From Lachnospiraceae bacterium (GTDB lineage Bacteria; Bacillota; Clostridia; Lachnospirales; Lachnospiraceae): a stretch of DNA of 32,605 nucleotides. Where the stretch lies: the NCBI GenBank assembly GCA_017558205.1, contig JAFYWD010000202.1, positions 1 to 32,605 of the forward strand, in the 5' to 3' direction. The position numbers and the translations under genes were made by a program. Positions 23,856 through 31,867 of this stretch are shown here, piece after piece. The number at the start of each line of letters is the position of its first letter. Positions within the stretch are counted from its first letter, which is position 1. The notes beneath the pieces are model-generated. The model did not search any database, was not told the DNA's origin, and saw only the letters and a program-made list of their open reading frames with translations.

Positions 23856-25976
23856 ATGGCAGGAAAGAATAAATTAAGTCTTACACAGATAAAAGAAAAG
23901 CTTTTAAGTAAGCGAAAAGAGGAATATCAAAAGGGATATTCTAATCTGAAAACTGTAGCCAAAAGCGAAACAATTGATATTGGGAATGGTAAGCTGTGGG
24001 AGCAGATGGAAAAAAATACGGCAAAGAAGGGAGAAATGAAATGGTATAAATGGATTTTTAGTAAGAAGAGAAAACTGGGAAGATTTGGGCAGAAAAGTAC
24101 GGAAAATAAAAAGCTTAAGAAAATGGCAGATCAGATGGAAAAAGAGGGAGGTCAGGAAGATTATTTTGATCCCATGATGGCCATGGACTCCGGTCAGGAG
24201 GGTGGCATACAGGATGAGTTTTATCATCTGGTAACAGACGAAGCCAACCTTGCTCAGGAAAATGATTATAACTCACAGACCACGGAAGGGGGGATGGGCT
24301 ACAGTGTTTTAGCTCACTTTTATCAAAAACGTGATATGTTGGATGATGCTGCTAAGCTGGAAGAAAGCTATGAAAAAGAATATGAACAAAGGCATGATGG
24401 AACGACAGCTTTTGTACCTGATGGAGAGCTTAAGGAGGGAAAGGCCGATAAGTTTGCCATTTCCGTAGGGGTTTCAGGTGCTTCCAGATTTTATTCGGAA
24501 TATAGCAAGGAGAGTGCCAGACAAAAGGGAATCAGTACGTTTTTGAAAATGTTTACAGGTAAGAAAAATGTTTCTGATGAGGAGGAAGAGGAACGGGTAG
24601 CACAGAAGGTAATGGAAAAAACTCCGTTATATAAAAAGCTGGTGGCAGAGGGGAAAAAACAAAATAAAAACTATAATCCCAAGGCAGACCCTTTAGTAGA
24701 GAATCTGAGGACAGAAATCAGATTTCAGAGAGCATCAGGCAACCCCGGTCATGCATTTATACGATTAATTCCCAAAATAGGAAATACAAAAAAGGGAAGC
24801 TATAGCTTTGGATTTTTTACCATGGGTCCCGGAAAAATGGGAGGAGTGGATGAAGGGTATGTGGAAAATCCTGACCCTACTGCTTCCGGTGGACAGGTTA
24901 CGGAGAAAGAGTATGATGTTCCTTTTTCCGGTTATCTGAAGGCGGCAGCAAAGATTAGAGGAATTAAAGCTTCAGGAAGAAAATATAGTGTATTAGGTTA
25001 TAACTGTACCTCTTTTGCCATAGAAGTGGCAAAATCAGCAGGAGTTTCCATTCCGGATAAGGAGGTGGCAGCTGATATTACCACCTATGACCACAGATCA
25101 GAGAGAATTGATATTCCCGCATCCTTACAAAACTTCTTATTTAAGGAGAAGCTGAAAGCCAAAGAGCTTACCACGGATCCTAAGCTGGAAAACTCACCGG
25201 ATAAAGAGGTATATTTACAGCGGGCTCAGAAGGAAGCCGACACGTCAGCAGAAGAAATAGTGGATCCGGCGGAATATGAGAAAGAAAAGATGACCGAATG
25301 GATTGGATTACTGGATCAGGTTCCGTTAATCCGTCAGTTATATGGTGAAAGGAAGAATGAGGATATCTATGAGAAGATTATCAGATCCATGCTGGATGTG
25401 TTATCGCGTATGACAGAGGAAGACCAATGTTCTTATCTGAAGGAGAAAGGAATTGATGTGAATCCTAATGATATTTATCCGGGAATTTTAATTATGGATT
25501 TGGCCTTCAAAAACATGGATACCTTTTATGATATTACAGATCTGGGAATACATTTCCCGGAAAAATCGCCTCAGGATTATGGCAGAACAATAAACAATGT
25601 ATTTACTGTTCCGGAAAAATATAATCAGTGTGTCGATTCACTGATGGCAAATTTCTATTTTATAGACATGGGATTTGGACAGCTTACACCGGAACAGGCC
25701 AGGAAAGTTGCAAATATGATTCTGGATTATGAGGTAGAGTCTATAGACAATCTGGCAAGTCATAATTCTATTAGGTTTGCCTATAAATATGATGAAAGCA
25801 CAGAGGTTGAAGAGGCAGCACGGGAGTATGAAAGGTGGTCAAAGATAATTAAGAAAGAGTACGGAAGCGATAATATTGTAGATTACTTGTTAGGAGTTAT
25901 GGAAGGTCGTGATGCCATGAGACAGCATCTTGAGGATAGAGCGGCTCTTTTTGATAAAATTAGTGAATATTTATAG
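23856..25976 (+). CDS. Large protein with papain/NlpC-like His...Cys module, eCIS-effector-like
   Basis: 706 aa from the ATG at 23856, which has AGAGAGGG just upstream; an ATG at 23841 overlaps the ATPase stop but lacks a site. The first 100 residues are Lys-rich (KLSLTQIKEKLLSKRKEEYQ). A central module (about 290-405) has GHAFIRL with His299, a SFGFFTMGPG segment, and GYNCTSFAIEVAKSAGVSIPD with Cys384. This order, His before a helix-starting Cys, matches circularly permuted papain-like enzymes; similar GHxxIxL...YNCTTFA modules are known next to eCIS DUF4157 proteins. It may be a hydrolase or acyltransferase effector. The 300-residue C-terminus is unassigned. Last gene of the operon. Confidence 0.78.
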   Translation: MAGKNKLSLTQIKEKLLSKRKEEYQKGYSNLKTVAKSETIDIGNGKLWEQMEKNTAKKGEMKWYKWIFSKKRKLGRFGQKSTENKKLKKMADQMEKEGGQEDYFDPMMAMDSGQEGGIQDEFYHLVTDEANLAQENDYNSQTTEGGMGYSVLAHFYQKRDMLDDAAKLEESYEKEYEQRHDGTTAFVPDGELKEGKADKFAISVGVSGASRFYSEYSKESARQKGISTFLKMFTGKKNVSDEEEEERVAQKVMEKTPLYKKLVAEGKKQNKNYNPKADPLVENLRTEIRFQRASGNPGHAFIRLIPKIGNTKKGSYSFGFFTMGPGKMGGVDEGYVENPDPTASGGQVTEKEYDVPFSGYLKAAAKIRGIKASGRKYSVLGYNCTSFAIEVAKSAGVSIPDKEVAADITTYDHRSERIDIPASLQNFLFKEKLKAKELTTDPKLENSPDKEVYLQRAQKEADTSAEEIVDPAEYEKEKMTEWIGLLDQVPLIRQLYGERKNEDIYEKIIRSMLDVLSRMTEEDQCSYLKEKGIDVNPNDIYPGILIMDLAFKNMDTFYDITDLGIHFPEKSPQDYGRTINNVFTVPEKYNQCVDSLMANFYFIDMGFGQLTPEQARKVANMILDYEVESIDNLASHNSIRFAYKYDESTEVEEAAREYERWSKIIKKEYGSDNIVDYLLGVMEGRDAMRQHLEDRAALFDKISEYL

Positions 25977-25990
25977 TGTGAAGTTTCCTG

Positions 25991-26043
25991 ATAACAGTTG
26001 AACCCATGCCCAATCACATTGCTGATTGGGCATAAGACGTTAT
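25991..26043. repeat. Palindromic repeat element, copy D
   Basis: The core stem ATGCCCAATCA (26006-26016) pairs perfectly with TGATTGGGCAT (26023-26033) around CATTGC. The outer arm TAACAGTTGAAC is recognisable on the left but its partner is eroded, leaving only ATAAC/GTTAT. Core and left arm match copies A and C. Confidence 0.8.
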
Positions 26044-26058
26044 GCCTGAAAAGTAAAT

Positions 26059-26083
26059 GCGCCCTACTTTCGTAGGGCGCTTT
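26059..26083 (+). terminator. Terminator of the giant-protein/AAA+/papain-like operon
   Basis: GCGCCCTAC (26059-26067) pairs perfectly with GTAGGGCGC (26072-26080) around TTTC, and TTT follows. The 9-bp GC-rich stem 83 bp after the stop is the natural end of the operon. The T-tract is short. Confidence 0.75.
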
Positions 26084-26341
26084 AGAGGGGGATAAAGTAT
26101 ATATAAAAAAGGTGATATCAGCATTACGCTGTATCAATAGGGTTCAAGTGTTTCGCTCTTGCGATTCACTTTACAATCATAAGATAACAAAAGATTATAA
26201 AGAAAAATGGAATAAAATTCTAAAGAAATTCTAAAGATGAAAATAATTTTTAATTTGTATGTGGGTTTAAAGCGTTAATGGTTTAAAGATTCAATACTTT
26301 AAAATTTGAAGTGGTAACACGTTAATGCTTTAATAAAGTAA

Positions 26342-26372
26342 AATCACCTTCTAAACAGTGAAGAAGGTGATT
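26342..26372 (-). terminator. Hairpin/terminator overlapping the kinase stop codon
   Basis: AATCACCTTC (26342-26351 on the plus strand) pairs with GAAGGTGATT (26363-26372) around an 11-nt loop. On the minus strand it is followed by TTTACTTTA. It spans the last codons of the histidine kinase gene. Confidence 0.65.
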
Positions 26373-27394
26373 GTAATTTCAAATTGATTCTCTGTATTGT
26401 AAACCTGGAGATAGCCTCCAAAGCTTTCGGCAATTCTGCGAATACTTTCCAATCCGATTTTATAGCTTTCTACAGATGGGGTTTCTTCCTTTTTTTCATT
26501 ACTCTGCTTTAAAACTAAATGGTGGTTATGAGAGTAAACCTTTAAATAAACAGGACTTCCTTCCTTGGCATATTTGTGAATATTAGAAATCAGGTTATCG
26601 GAAATACGCTGAAAATCCTGAATACAGTATTCTCCCTGAAAGGAAGGACATTCTTCCATATCAATATGGCAGGGATAATCCTCTCCCAACAATTCTTCAA
26701 AATCATAGGCCAGCTGTTCGATTAAAAATCTTCCGTCTTCTATAAAAATCAGCTTTCGCTCGGAGCGGTCTAACAGCTGGTTAGTCAGCAGCTTGATCTG
26801 GGCGGCTTTTTTGCCTACCAGAGTAAGATAATCTTTCACCTCGGCAGGATAATCAGAAGAATTTTTTAGCAAATATTCCGTGTAAGACATAATAGAGGTC
26901 AGAGGAGTTCTGATATCGTGGGAAAGGGAGCGTATTAAAGCCTCTCTTTCATTTTTCATATCACTTTCTCTTTCTTTTAATTCCCGTTCTACTCTTGCCA
27001 GATAATTGATACTTTCTGCCAGCTTGGTAAGCTCGTTATTTCCTTCAATAGGAACGTGGTGCTCCATATGGTTGGTACGAAGCATTTCCACACCCTCGAT
27101 AATATCCTCCAAATACAAAAGCTTTTGTCCTGTAAGAAACAAAAAGAGGAACACAAATAAAAATACGGTTACCCCCAGACTGATACTGCCAATCCAGGGG
27201 GTAATATTAATAATCTGCATGGTAATTTCATAAGAGTTAAAGCCTTGTCTGGTGTAATGAGAGGTAAGCAGAGCACGTACTGCAATAGTTACCAGACTAT
27301 AAAAAACACCGGAAATGGCAGCGGAAAGACAAAGCGTACTCAGCATTTCCTGAGAAAGCTTTTTATATTTTGAATGACTTCTTTTAATCGACAT
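26351..27394 (-). CDS. Membrane sensor histidine kinase (VanS-like)
   Basis: 347 aa from the ATG at 27394, with AGAGG 5 nt upstream on the minus strand; a longer reading (to 27445) is less likely. Two transmembrane helices (about 20-43 and 67-88) flank a short extracytoplasmic loop of about 25 residues. A HAMP linker follows, then HisKA with His159 in SLSHDIRTPL. The ATPase domain keeps an N box (DNLISNIHKYA), but the G boxes are poorly conserved: the DxGxG motif is replaced by a short SNEKKEE stretch, and only KIGLESI recalls G2. The small sensor loop suggests membrane or envelope sensing. It overlaps the response regulator gene by 11 nt. Confidence 0.88.
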   Translation of the reverse strand: MSIKRSHSKYKKLSQEMLSTLCLSAAISGVFYSLVTIAVRALLTSHYTRQGFNSYEITMQIINITPWIGSISLGVTVFLFVFLFLFLTGQKLLYLEDIIEGVEMLRTNHMEHHVPIEGNNELTKLAESINYLARVERELKERESDMKNEREALIRSLSHDIRTPLTSIMSYTEYLLKNSSDYPAEVKDYLTLVGKKAAQIKLLTNQLLDRSERKLIFIEDGRFLIEQLAYDFEELLGEDYPCHIDMEECPSFQGEYCIQDFQRISDNLISNIHKYAKEGSPVYLKVYSHNHHLVLKQSNEKKEETPSVESYKIGLESIRRIAESFGGYLQVYNTENQFEITITFFTV

Positions 27395-28085
27395 AATAAC
27401 CTCTGCCCCAAGCGGTCTTAATATATTTGGGGTTACGTGAATCATCTCCCAGTTTTTTGCGGATGTTTTTAATATGTACCATAATGGCGCTGTCCCCTAC
27501 AGCTTCTTCGGCCCAGATACTTTCATAAATGTTATCCAGGGAATAGATTTTCTTTTTGTGAGTAACTAAAAGCTCGATGATTTTGTACTCTGTATAGGTA
27601 AGAGGAATCATTTCTTCATTTTTCATAATGGACTTGGAATTTAAGTCCAGCATAAGATCCTGAAAGGGAAGAAGAAAGTCTGAGCTACGGGATTCCGGTG
27701 CCTGGGATAAGCTGCCGCTGCTTCTTCTTAAAATAGCCTTGATTCTCATCAGTAATTCTCCGTTAGAAAAAGGCTTGATAATATAATCATCTCCACCGGT
27801 AGAAAAGCCCATGATCTTATCACTTTCCCTGGAATAGGCGGTCAGAAATATAATCGGTGTCTGCGTGGTTTTTCGTAATTCGCAAGCCGCTTCAAAACCG
27901 GTCATTTCAGGCATGTTAACATCCAGAATAAAAAGATCCACATCCTCATCAGAAAGCTCCAGAGCTTCCCTTCCGTTGGTAGCCTCGATTACATGGTAAC
28001 CATCCCCGGTTAAAAGCATTTTTAAAATACTTCTGATTTCATTTTCATCATCTGCTATTAAAATACATTTCTTATTATTTTTCAT
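27384..28085 (-). CDS. OmpR/VanR-family response regulator
   Basis: 233 aa. The receiver domain (about 5-120) has Asp12/Asp13, phosphoacceptor Asp55 in FILDVNMPEMTG, the Thr switch in FLTAYS and Lys in IIKPF. The winged-helix DNA-binding domain (about 135-230) has YTEYKIIELLVTHKKKIYSLDNIYESIW and the recognition segment GDSAIMVHIKNIRKKLGD. It precedes and overlaps its kinase, forming a standard two-component operon. Its targets are not visible. It is transcribed divergently from the OLD-family gene, 67 bp away, and might regulate it. Confidence 0.92.
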   Translation of the reverse strand: MKNNKKCILIADDENEIRSILKMLLTGDGYHVIEATNGREALELSDEDVDLFILDVNMPEMTGFEAACELRKTTQTPIIFLTAYSRESDKIMGFSTGGDDYIIKPFSNGELLMRIKAILRRSSGSLSQAPESRSSDFLLPFQDLMLDLNSKSIMKNEEMIPLTYTEYKIIELLVTHKKKIYSLDNIYESIWAEEAVGDSAIMVHIKNIRKKLGDDSRNPKYIKTAWGRGYYVD

Positions 28086-28152
28086 ACTTCACCTTTTCTT
28101 TTGCAGCTATCAATTGTTATAATAATTATACACTAAAAAAGAGGTAGATGCT
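28086..28152. promoter_or_regulatory. Divergent promoter region between the two-component system and the OLD-like gene
   Basis: A 67-bp region holding both 5' ends. TATAAT (28118-28123) lies in an imperfect dyad, GTTATAAT-A-ATTATAC, at its centre, so -10-like elements are present on both strands. No good -35 was found. The dyad could be a regulator site, but the DNA is very AT-rich. Confidence 0.4.
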
Positions 28153-30006
28153 ATGCAGATTAAATTTTTAAGGATTAAAAATTTTAAATCTATCCGTGAG
28201 ATGGAAATTGATCATATTGAAAACTGCCTGATTCTGGTAGGAAAGAATAATACGGGAAAAACAGTTGTACTTGATGCTATTCGTACCATTGCCGGTAATT
28301 ATGCGGTAAAAGAAACAGATTTTAATGAAAAAAAGCAGAATATCCGGTTTGATATTGTATTGGAAATCACAAAAGAGGATTTACATCAATTTCATAATTA
28401 CGGAAGAGTCAGCAGTAAAAAAACATATGAAATCTGGCTGGAGGAATTCCGGAACCGTTTGCCCTGCTATCAGGCCGGTGTATTGTCTTTTTCCTGTATT
28501 ATTAATCAGAAAGGGAGAGTACGCTATGATGATGGAGTGGAAAAGCATAACCCATATCTTTTGGAAATCTTACCTAAAATCTATGGAATCGATACGGCAA
28601 GGAAGATAGAAAATTTTCAGGAGGATTTTTTTGTCTGGGGACAGTCAGAGGAAATTTTGCGGCTTCGTTCCAATATCTGTATTTTTGATGCTGCAAAAAA
28701 ATGCAACAGATGCTTTCAGTGTATTGGTTTAATTACGCAGAAAAAACCGCAGGAAATGTCGGTGCAGGAAACAGCACTTTTGTTGGAATATAAAATGTAT
28801 CAGCTGAATTTTCAGGAAATGTGCTCCAGGATTAATAGAAAATATAAGAAAAATGGCGGTGTGGAGGAAATCAGCTTTAAGATGGATTGTGACTGGAACA
28901 GACTGCTGTCGATAAAGGCAGAGGCCGGTCATACAAGGCTGGGACATAAAGGACCTGTGGAGCAGCTGGGAAACGGTATGAGAAGTATTTATATGTTGTC
29001 ATTACTGGAGGCCTATATTGAAGAGGAAAAGCAGATTCCCAGTATTATTATCGTGGAATATCCGGAATTATTCTTACATCCCTCACTGCAGAAAACTGCC
29101 AGCAAAATTTTGTATCATTTGTCGAAAAAGAATCAGGTGATTTTTACCACCCATTCTCCCCACATGGTGGTAAATTTTGCCAGAGGACAGATTTGCCAGG
29201 TAATACTGGAGGAAGAAGGAACCTCCATCGCCAACCAGAGGGCAGGAATTGATGATATTTTAAATGATTTGGGCTACAGTGCCAACGATCTGATGAATGT
29301 GGATTTTGTATTTATCGTAGAAGGAAAACAGGACAAAAACCGATTTCCCCTGCTTTTGGAAAAATATTATGCAGATGTGAGAAAGGAAAGCGGAGAGCTT
29401 TCGCGAATTTCCATCATTACCACTAACAGCTGTACCAATATTAAGACCTATGCCAATTTAAAATATATGAATCAGCTGTATCTTAGAGATCAGTTTTTAA
29501 TGATCAGGGACAGCGACGGTAAAAATCCGGACAAGCTGGCTGATCAGCTGTGCAGCTATTACAGCGACAGAAATCTTCAGGATATAGATAAGCTGCCCAG
29601 AGTAAAAAGAGAAAATGTACTTATATTAAAGTATTATTCCTTTGAAAATTATTTTTTAAACCCTAAGGTTATGGTTCAGTTAGGTATTGTTAAAAGTGAA
29701 GAACAGTTTTGGAAAATCCTGTGGTCTAAATGGAATAAATACTTATATAAGATCCAAAGCGGAAAGCATTTTCAGGAGGTTTTAAATAAGAGGATAGAGT
29801 CAGTCCGTGATTTGCAGGAAAACTTTGAGGAGTTTAAGATTTATATGAGAGGCCATAATCTGTATGATATTTTTTACGGCAGATTTAAAGAACAGGAAAG
29901 GGAGCTGCTTAGAAGATACCTGGAGCTGGCACCCAGAGAAGATTTTGCGGATATTTTAGAGCATATAGATTCCTTTATTTATTTTAACAGCAGAAAAATA
30001 GAATAA
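28153..30006 (+). CDS. OLD-family ATP-dependent nuclease (AAA ATPase plus TOPRIM)
   Basis: 617 aa. The N-terminal ABC-type ATPase (about 1-360) has Walker A GKNNTGKT (30-37), a signature region near GNGMRSIYMLSLLEA, Walker B IIIVEYPELFLHP and the His switch in TTHSPHMV. The C-terminal TOPRIM domain starts at VDFVFIVEGKQDK, with Glu390, and continues to the acidic pair Asp453/Asp455 in RDSDG. This is the layout of OLD (overcoming lysogenization defect) nucleases, several of which act in phage defence alone or with a helicase. No UvrD-like helicase partner is adjacent, so it is not a standard Gabija pair. It is transcribed alone, divergent from the two-component system. Confidence 0.9.
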   Translation: MQIKFLRIKNFKSIREMEIDHIENCLILVGKNNTGKTVVLDAIRTIAGNYAVKETDFNEKKQNIRFDIVLEITKEDLHQFHNYGRVSSKKTYEIWLEEFRNRLPCYQAGVLSFSCIINQKGRVRYDDGVEKHNPYLLEILPKIYGIDTARKIENFQEDFFVWGQSEEILRLRSNICIFDAAKKCNRCFQCIGLITQKKPQEMSVQETALLLEYKMYQLNFQEMCSRINRKYKKNGGVEEISFKMDCDWNRLLSIKAEAGHTRLGHKGPVEQLGNGMRSIYMLSLLEAYIEEEKQIPSIIIVEYPELFLHPSLQKTASKILYHLSKKNQVIFTTHSPHMVVNFARGQICQVILEEEGTSIANQRAGIDDILNDLGYSANDLMNVDFVFIVEGKQDKNRFPLLLEKYYADVRKESGELSRISIITTNSCTNIKTYANLKYMNQLYLRDQFLMIRDSDGKNPDKLADQLCSYYSDRNLQDIDKLPRVKRENVLILKYYSFENYFLNPKVMVQLGIVKSEEQFWKILWSKWNKYLYKIQSGKHFQEVLNKRIESVRDLQENFEEFKIYMRGHNLYDIFYGRFKEQERELLRRYLELAPREDFADILEHIDSFIYFNSRKIE

Positions 30007-30076
30007 AATTAATAGTAACGGAAGGCTGAAGGCTGGACTGTGATAAAAATCCTGTAAAAACTGGGATTTACTATGA

Positions 30077-30114
30077 AAAACTACAAGATTTCGTTGACCT
30101 TGTAGTTTTCCTTT
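30077..30114 (+). terminator. Terminator of the OLD-like gene
   Basis: AAAACTACAAG (30077-30087) pairs perfectly with CTTGTAGTTTT (30099-30109) around an 11-nt loop, and CCTTTGTT follows. The loop contains the -35 hexamer of the next promoter, so terminator and promoter overlap. Confidence 0.75.
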
Positions 30115-30122
30115 GTTATAAT
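30094..30122 (+). promoter_or_regulatory. Sigma-A promoter of the acyl-CoA ligase/iorA unit
   Basis: TTGACC (30094-30099) and TATAAT (30117-30122) are spaced by exactly 17 bp, a near-consensus vegetative promoter. It lies 59 bp before the ligase start, and is nested in the preceding terminator. Confidence 0.75.
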
Positions 30123-30147
30123 CGGTTTAGTGAGTAAAAGTGTTAAA

Positions 30148-30165
30148 GTGTTAAAATTTTAAAAC
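30148..30165 (+). promoter_or_regulatory. Possible operator dyad ahead of the acyl-CoA ligase gene
   Basis: GTGTTAAAATTTTAAAAC is an 18-nt near-palindrome centred about 35 bp downstream of the -10. It is preceded by another GTGTTAAA (30140-30147), so three half-sites are present. A repressor bound here would block the promoter at 30094-30122. The regulator is unknown. Confidence 0.4.
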
Positions 30166-30180
30166 AGAAGGTGAGAAGAG

Positions 30181-31815
30181 ATGCCCATTACAGAATTTTT
30201 AGAGAGAAATGCTTCAGATTTTCCCAATGATGTATGTCTGGTAGAGATTAATCCGGAGATTAAGGAAAACCGTAGAGTCAGCTGGAAAGAGTTTGAATTA
30301 ATTGAACCCAATCCGAAAACCAGCTATCGCAGAGAAATTACCTGGAGCGTTTTTAATGAGAAAGCCAACCGCTTTGCCAATCTTTTGATTGCCAGGGGAA
30401 TACGAAAAGGTGACAAGGTAGCGATTTTAATGATGAATGGCCTGGAATGGCTGCCTATTTATTTTGGAATATTGAAAACAGGAGCCTTGGCAGTACCTTT
30501 AAATTTCAGGTATTCAGCAGAAGAAATTGAATATTGTGTAAATCTGGCAGAGGTACAGGTGCTGGTATTCAGTGAAGCCTTTATCAGCCGTGTGAAGGAA
30601 ATAGAAGAAAGAATCAGTAAGGGAAGGTTGTTAATCTATGTAGGAGAAGGATGTCCCGAGTTTGCAGATGATTATCATTATATGTCAGCTAATTGCTCCA
30701 GCCAGGCTCCAAGGATGGTTTTATCTGATGATGATGATGCAGCAATTTACTTTTCTTCAGGAACTACAGGCTTTCCCAAGGCCATTCTTCATAAGCACAG
30801 AAGTCTGGTTCACTCCTGTATGGTGGAGCAGAATCATCATGGGCAGACAAAGGAGGATGTATTTCTTTGTATCCCTCCTCTTTATCATACAGGTGCAAAA
30901 ATGCACTGGTTCGGAAGTCTGTTGTCCGGCGGCAAGGCAGTATTGTTAAAGGGAACAAGACCGGAATTTATTTTAGAAGCAGTATCTAGGGAAAAATGCA
31001 GTATTGTGTGGCTTTTGGTACCCTGGGCTCAGGATTTACTGGAGGCTATTGAGAGTAAGACTGTGGATTTAAAGGATTATGACTTGAAATCCTGGCGCCT
31101 GATGCATATCGGAGCACAGCCGGTACCCAGAAGTCTGATTCAAAAATGGCAGGAATTATTCCCCCATCATTTATATGATACCAACTATGGTCTGTCAGAA
31201 TCCATCGGACCAGGTTGCGTACATTTGGGAGTAGAAAACATTCACAAGGTAGGAGCCATCGGAAAGCCGGGATATGGCTGGCAGGTGAAGATTGTGGATG
31301 AAAACAGAAATGAGGTAGAAAAAGGACAGGTAGGAGAGCTGGCTGTAAAGGGCCCCGGTGTTATGACCTGTTATTACCGGGATGAAAAGGCCACGGCAGA
31401 GGTACTTCAGGATGGCTGGTTATTTACGGGGGATATGGCCAAGGAAGATGAAGATGGCTTTATTTTCCTGGTAGACCGCAAAAAGGACGTTATTATCAGT
31501 GGAGGAGAAAATCTCTATCCGGTACAGATTGAGGACTTTATCAGAACTAATGAAAAGGTACATGATGTGGCAGTTATTGGTTTGAAGGACAAGCGTTTAG
31601 GAGAAATTGCGGCAGCTATTATTGAGGTGAAGGAAGGCTTATGGATGACAAAGGAAGAGGTGGATGAATTCTGTCTGGAGCTTCCCCGTTATAAGCGTCC
31701 TCATCAGGTTATTTTTGCAAGGATTCCTAGAAATCCCACCGGTAAAATTGAAAAGCCGAAGCTAAGAGAAAAATACGGTACCATGGATCTGATTTCAGAG
31801 CAGACCACGGCATAA
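30181..31815 (+). CDS. AMP-forming acyl-/aryl-CoA ligase
   Basis: 544 aa member of the ANL adenylating superfamily. The phosphate-binding loop is SSGTTGFPK (192-200), the adenine-binding motif is YGLSES, the hinge region is WLFTGDMAKEDEDGF...VDRKKDVIISGGENLYP, and the C-terminal catalytic Lys lies in NPTGKIEKPKL. It activates a carboxylic acid to its CoA thioester through an acyl-adenylate. The following iorA gene suggests the substrate is an arylacetate or similar product of aromatic amino-acid oxidation, rather than a long-chain fatty acid. An insertion near residues 22-50 (ENRRVSW...KTSYRRE) is unusual. Ribosome site GAAGGTGAG. Strong promoter and possible operator lie just upstream. Confidence 0.9.
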   Translation: MPITEFLERNASDFPNDVCLVEINPEIKENRRVSWKEFELIEPNPKTSYRREITWSVFNEKANRFANLLIARGIRKGDKVAILMMNGLEWLPIYFGILKTGALAVPLNFRYSAEEIEYCVNLAEVQVLVFSEAFISRVKEIEERISKGRLLIYVGEGCPEFADDYHYMSANCSSQAPRMVLSDDDDAAIYFSSGTTGFPKAILHKHRSLVHSCMVEQNHHGQTKEDVFLCIPPLYHTGAKMHWFGSLLSGGKAVLLKGTRPEFILEAVSREKCSIVWLLVPWAQDLLEAIESKTVDLKDYDLKSWRLMHIGAQPVPRSLIQKWQELFPHHLYDTNYGLSESIGPGCVHLGVENIHKVGAIGKPGYGWQVKIVDENRNEVEKGQVGELAVKGPGVMTCYYRDEKATAEVLQDGWLFTGDMAKEDEDGFIFLVDRKKDVIISGGENLYPVQIEDFIRTNEKVHDVAVIGLKDKRLGEIAAAIIEVKEGLWMTKEEVDEFCLELPRYKRPHQVIFARIPRNPTGKIEKPKLREKYGTMDLISEQTTA

Positions 31816-31867
31816 AAAAGTACATCGAATAAAGATACATAAAACAGATTAAGGGAAAGGATACTTT

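Larger units (their letters stand above)
25977..26341. other. Convergent intergenic region with repeats
   Basis: This 365-bp stretch lies between the converging papain-like gene and the kinase gene. It contains palindromic copy D (25991-26043), a strong terminator (26059-26083), an 11-bp tandem duplication AAATTCTAAAG (26215-26225 and 26226-26236), two copies of GGTTTAAAG (26264-26272, 26280-26288) and two near-identical 14-mers CGTTAATGSTTTAA (26273-26286, 26320-26333). No gene was found. Confidence 0.6.

Noticed and set aside
15860..25976. A complete contractile injection system or prophage tail locus
   Set aside because: No sheath, tube, baseplate, spike or tape-measure signature was found; only an ATPase and an effector-like protein resemble such loci.
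28153..30006. A Gabija system (GajA/GajB)
   Set aside because: The ATPase/TOPRIM protein fits the OLD superfamily, but no UvrD-like helicase is adjacent; the following gene is a CoA ligase.
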